A stretch of 64,000 bases of DNA from Mesorhizobium japonicum MAFF 303099 (GTDB lineage: Bacteria; Pseudomonadota; Alphaproteobacteria; Rhizobiales; Rhizobiaceae): positions 5,798,001 through 5,862,000 of the forward strand of contig NC_002678.2 of the NCBI RefSeq assembly GCF_000009625.1, in the 5' to 3' direction. Position 1 is the first letter of the stretch. Every line of letters begins with the position of its first letter. Under the pieces are notes generated by a model. That model was not told the origin of the DNA, ran no database searches, and was given only the letters and a program-made list of their open reading frames with translations. Below are positions 63,146 to 64,000 of the stretch, one piece after another. Both the position numbers and the translations under genes were made by a program.

Positions 63146-63356
63146 CGGCGATTTCAAGTGCAGCGTCCAGCATTTCGCCGACCGCATCCCGTTGCGCCGC
63201 ATCGGCCAGCCGGACGATGTCGCGGCCGCCGTGGCGTTCCTCGCCTCGGACGAGGCAAGGCACGTCACCGGCGTCGACTGGCTGATCGACGGCGGCCAGA
63301 CATTGCAGAGCTGGGCCAACGCGCCGGCGGGGGTTGCGTTTCCGCAGTATCGCTAG
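63145..63356 (+). pseudogene. Short-chain dehydrogenase, C-terminal fragment
   Basis: The segment [20 protein letters not shown] then [20 protein letters not shown] is the standard SDR C-terminus. No cofactor motif or Y-x-x-x-K is present upstream, and the preceding in-frame residues belong to the antisense of the nucleoside hydrolase fragment. It marks the second arm of a collapsed divergent gene pair. Confidence 0.65.
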
Positions 63357-63410
63357 TTAGGAGCAGCTTTTCCAACCTCACGAGCCGTCAGGTCGGTCGA
63401 ACGCTTTGCA

Positions 63411-64000
63411 TCAAAGGCCGAAGCGATCCTTCAACCGCCCCGACAGGATCGCCGCCTTCACTCCGAGCGGCCAGAAGCGGTGAAACCGGATTGGCTTGAG
63501 CGGCGATATTGGCATGGGAAACGGCGAGGTCTCGCGGCCTTGCAACCGCTGCGCCAGGGCAGCACCCATCGCCGAGGCCATGGCGACGCCACGGCCATTG
63601 TAGCCTAGGCAGATCAGCACGCCGTCCTCCGGCTCGTGAATGTGCAGAAGATGGTCCTTGGTGATCGCGACCCGGCCGTTCCAGCCATGTGTCCAGCGTA
63701 CTCCGGCGAGTGCCGGCCACAGCCGCAACGCATAGTCGGTGAGGTAGCGGATGGCGGAAGCATCACCGATCGGCTTCATCGGTCCGCGGCCGCCCATGAG
63801 AAGGCGGTTCTGCGCGTCGATGCGATAGTAGACGGTGATGTTGCCGGCTTCGTAGAGGACAGGCCTGTCGGGGAGAATTTGAGCCGCGGCCGCCGGCGCA
63901 AGCGGCTCGGTCGCGGCGATCGCGCTGAACACCGGAACCAGGGATTGCTCCAGGCCCGGCCACAGGGCTCCGGTATAGCCATTGGTCGCGACAAGCACCT
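63411..64000 (-). CDS. FAD-dependent oxidoreductase, DadA/PuuB type (partial, C-terminal part)
   Basis: About 196 C-terminal residues; the start lies beyond the right edge. NGYTGALWPGLEQSLVPVFS, NRLLMGGRGPMKPIGDAS and CLGYNGRGVAMASAMGAALA (C-terminal FAD-contact motif) are typical of D-amino-acid-dehydrogenase-like amine oxidases. It is related to the full-length enzyme at 8023-9297 but clearly divergent. It is convergent with the SDR fragment. Confidence 0.85.
   Translation of the reverse strand, partial: VLVATNGYTGALWPGLEQSLVPVFSAIAATEPLAPAAAAQILPDRPVLYEAGNITVYYRIDAQNRLLMGGRGPMKPIGDASAIRYLTDYALRLWPALAGVRWTHGWNGRVAITKDHLLHIHEPEDGVLICLGYNGRGVAMASAMGAALAQRLQGRETSPFPMPISPLKPIRFHRFWPLGVKAAILSGRLKDRFGL

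Noticed and set aside
62997..63263. An 88-codon minus-strand frame as an intact small gene
   Set aside because: Only its last about 49 codons resemble a known family (nucleoside hydrolase C-terminus); the first half is antisense of the SDR fragment, so it is a junction artefact.

Overview
The window looks like chromosomal or large-replicon DNA of a nitrogen-fixing alphaproteobacterium, most likely Mesorhizobium or a close relative. The reasons are high GC by eye, tightly packed catabolic operons built around ABC transporters, FCD-type GntR regulators, and a small SyrA/ExoX-like gene with a NifA/sigma-54 promoter. No rRNA, tRNA, CRISPR array or intact insertion sequence was seen. Both edges cut genes: an oligopeptide-transporter ATPase on the left and an FAD-dependent amine/amino-acid oxidase on the right.

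Region by region: (1) 1-17,037 is amine/amino-acid and carboxylic-acid catabolism: a dipeptide-type ABC transporter, two HAD hydrolases, a class-III aminotransferase, two double-domain GNAT acetyltransferases, a DadA/PuuB-like FAD oxidase, GabD-like and second aldehyde dehydrogenases, a tartrate/D-malate-type dehydrogenase, a cupin, a D-2-hydroxyacid dehydrogenase and an ArgE-like deacylase. (2) 17,038-18,830 is a patch of small rhizobial genes with the SyrA-like gene. (3) 18,831-22,767 is a LysR regulator divergent from SDR, SnoaL-like, SDR and GST genes. (4) 23,250-24,944 holds a truncated NmrA-like gene and a GntR regulator. (5) 25,154-33,542 is one operon with a near-consensus sigma-54 promoter. 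It encodes a BMP-type ABC transporter, two isochorismatase-like hydrolases (one matching biuret hydrolase at every catalytic position), a cupin and allophanate hydrolase, so it is a biuret (perhaps triuret) nitrogen-scavenging operon.

(6) 33,996-43,493 is the most unusual part: a YcaO enzyme, two cyclooxygenase-type heme peroxidases, an AfsR/SARP-like BTAD regulator, a 133-aa protein that looks like an NHLP-type leader plus tail, a small membrane protein and a lysozyme-like/peptidoglycan-binding protein. Pairs of 11-bp direct repeats, the layout SARP-type regulators bind, lie in front of the YcaO/peroxidase-1 divergent pair and peroxidase 2. I propose an undescribed peptide-modification cluster. 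(7) 43,724-50,484 is a ribose-type sugar ABC transporter operon with a galactonate-dehydratase-like enzyme, an SDR, a GntR regulator and an aldose 1-epimerase relic. (8) 50,787-53,436 carries a glyoxalase-fold protein and two coupled glycosyltransferases. (9) 53,819-61,863 is a second carbohydrate module: an enolase-superfamily dehydratase, a GntR regulator with two near-identical palindromic operators, an UgpABCE-like transporter, a collapsed FGGY kinase and a GMC oxidoreductase. (10) 62,082-64,000 has S-formylglutathione hydrolase, a collapsed head-to-head pair of nucleoside hydrolase and SDR fragments, and the partial FAD oxidase.

A recurring theme is deletion-type decay: seven gene remnants are recognisable from conserved end segments only.
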